DNA of 7,247 nt from Nitrospira sp. (GTDB taxonomy: Bacteria > Nitrospirota > Nitrospiria > Nitrospirales > Nitrospiraceae), in NCBI GenBank assembly GCA_030456405.1, contig JAKDNQ010000104.1, forward strand, positions 1 to 7,247. Reading direction: 5' to 3'. How positions within the stretch are numbered: position 1 is the first letter of the stretch; each line of letters begins with the position of its first letter. The notes beneath the pieces are model-generated. The model searched no databases, was not told the origin of the DNA, and saw nothing but the letters and a program-made list of their open reading frames with translations. Positions 6,478 to 7,247 of this stretch are shown here, piece by piece. The position numbers were made by a program, and so were the translations under genes.

Positions 6478-7247
6478 ATGATCAATGTTGTTGTCGCAGG
6501 GGCTGCCGGTCGTATGGGCTGTCGTCTGATCGCCCTGATCAAAGATTCATCCACTCTGACGCTGGCCGGCGCTATCGAAGAGAAGGGCCATCACGCTGTG
6601 GGTGGTGACGCCGGAGAGACAGCGGGCTGTGGCCGTGCGGGCCTTCCGATTACTGACAATCTCCCTTCACTCCTCGACAGGGGCGAGGTGATCGTCGATT
6701 TCTCCTCTCCAGAAGCGACGCTCGATCATGCACGGACGGCGGCTCAATATCGACGAGCCATGGTGATTGGCACGACGGGGTTTTCTGTTCCACAGCTCGA
6801 AGAGCTGAAATCGCTGGCATGCCAAATTCCCTGCGTGCTGTCCCCCAACATGAGCGTGGGCATCAATCTGATTTATAAGGTCATCAGCGAAATGGCGAAA
6901 ACGCTAGGGGACGACTATGATATCGAAGTGATTGAAGCCCATCATCGTCTAAAAAAAGATGCGCCGAGCGGGACGGCCCTCAAGATTGCGGAGGTCTTGG
7001 CGAACGCTGTGAACCGCGATTTGGACGAGGTCGGCGTCTATGCTAGAAAAGGCCTTGTCGGGGAACGAAAGAAGGGTGAGATTGGAATTCAAACCATCCG
7101 CGCTGGTGATATTGTCGGCGACCATACCATTCTCTTTGGCGGGATGGGTGAGCGCATCGAAGTGACGCATCGAGCGAGTAGCCGAGATACCTTTGCGGGA
7201 GGGGCATTGCGTGCCGCTCGTTGGGTTGTCCGGCAACCACCCGGCTT
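6478..7247 (+). CDS. dapB: 4-hydroxy-tetrahydrodipicolinate reductase, 3' end cut by window
   Basis: It reduces the DapA product with NAD(P)H to tetrahydrodipicolinate, the second step of the diaminopimelate/lysine pathway, in the cytoplasm. The frame is open to the last base: 256 codons plus two bases, ending in QPPG, so by family length only about ten residues are missing. Marks: the nucleotide-binding loop VAGAAGRMG (residues 6-14), GTTGF, SPNMSVGINL, and the active-site signature EAHHRLKKDAPSGTA at 153-167. In that signature His155 and Lys159 match E. coli His159 and Lys163. The stretch EEKG (34-37) stands where E. coli has EREG, so the Arg that helps bind the NADPH phosphate (Arg39) is Glu35 here. 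A preference for NADH is possible but not certain. The start follows TAAGG by six bases, and Met-Ile-Asn-Val leads straight into the Rossmann strand, as expected. Confidence 0.96.
   Translation, partial: MINVVVAGAAGRMGCRLIALIKDSSTLTLAGAIEEKGHHAVGGDAGETAGCGRAGLPITDNLPSLLDRGEVIVDFSSPEATLDHARTAAQYRRAMVIGTTGFSVPQLEELKSLACQIPCVLSPNMSVGINLIYKVISEMAKTLGDDYDIEVIEAHHRLKKDAPSGTALKIAEVLANAVNRDLDEVGVYARKGLVGERKKGEIGIQTIRAGDIVGDHTILFGGMGERIEVTHRASSRDTFAGGALRAARWVVRQPPG

Overview
The window reads as a stretch of bacterial chromosome of moderately high GC carrying tightly packed housekeeping genes, all on the + strand. From left to right it holds the 3' part of argG, all of argH, a small lipoprotein gene, a large B12-binding radical SAM gene, lysA, dapA and nearly all of dapB, which runs off the right edge. 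Protein flavour and gene order remind me of Nitrospira (phylum Nitrospirota), but that is recognition from memory, not a database result. There are no mobile elements, RNA genes, CRISPR arrays or phage genes.

Left block (1-2170): argG and argH encode the last two steps of arginine synthesis (citrulline + aspartate to argininosuccinate, then to arginine + fumarate). They are joined by a TAATG overlap. argH in turn overlaps an 88-codon lipoprotein gene by ATGA. The lipoprotein starts its mature part with Cys-Gly and a Gly/Pro-rich stretch that resembles LptM (YifL) and LppL, small lipoproteins encoded next to lysA/dapF in Proteobacteria.

Gap (2171-2356): 186 bases without a gene. It holds an imperfect hairpin, a possible promoter and a strong Shine-Dalgarno sequence for the next gene. 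It is the only place in the window with room for an internal promoter.

Right block (2357-7247): the radical SAM gene overlaps lysA by eight bases (ATGCATAA). lysA is followed after 30 bases by dapA, and dapA after 34 bases by dapB. DapA and DapB make dihydro- and tetrahydrodipicolinate from pyruvate and aspartate semialdehyde, and LysA decarboxylates meso-diaminopimelate to lysine. The steps between DapB and LysA are not in the window, so the diaminopimelate pathway variant cannot be told.

The least explained gene is the radical SAM protein. It has a cobalamin-binding domain, a radical SAM core with an apparent insert, a DUF4070-like segment and a C-terminal region that looks like a STAS domain. 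It is translationally linked to lysA, and its substrate is unknown. Also worth a look are the LptM-like lipoprotein and a tandem heptamer repeat made of Shine-Dalgarno-like units just before dapB.
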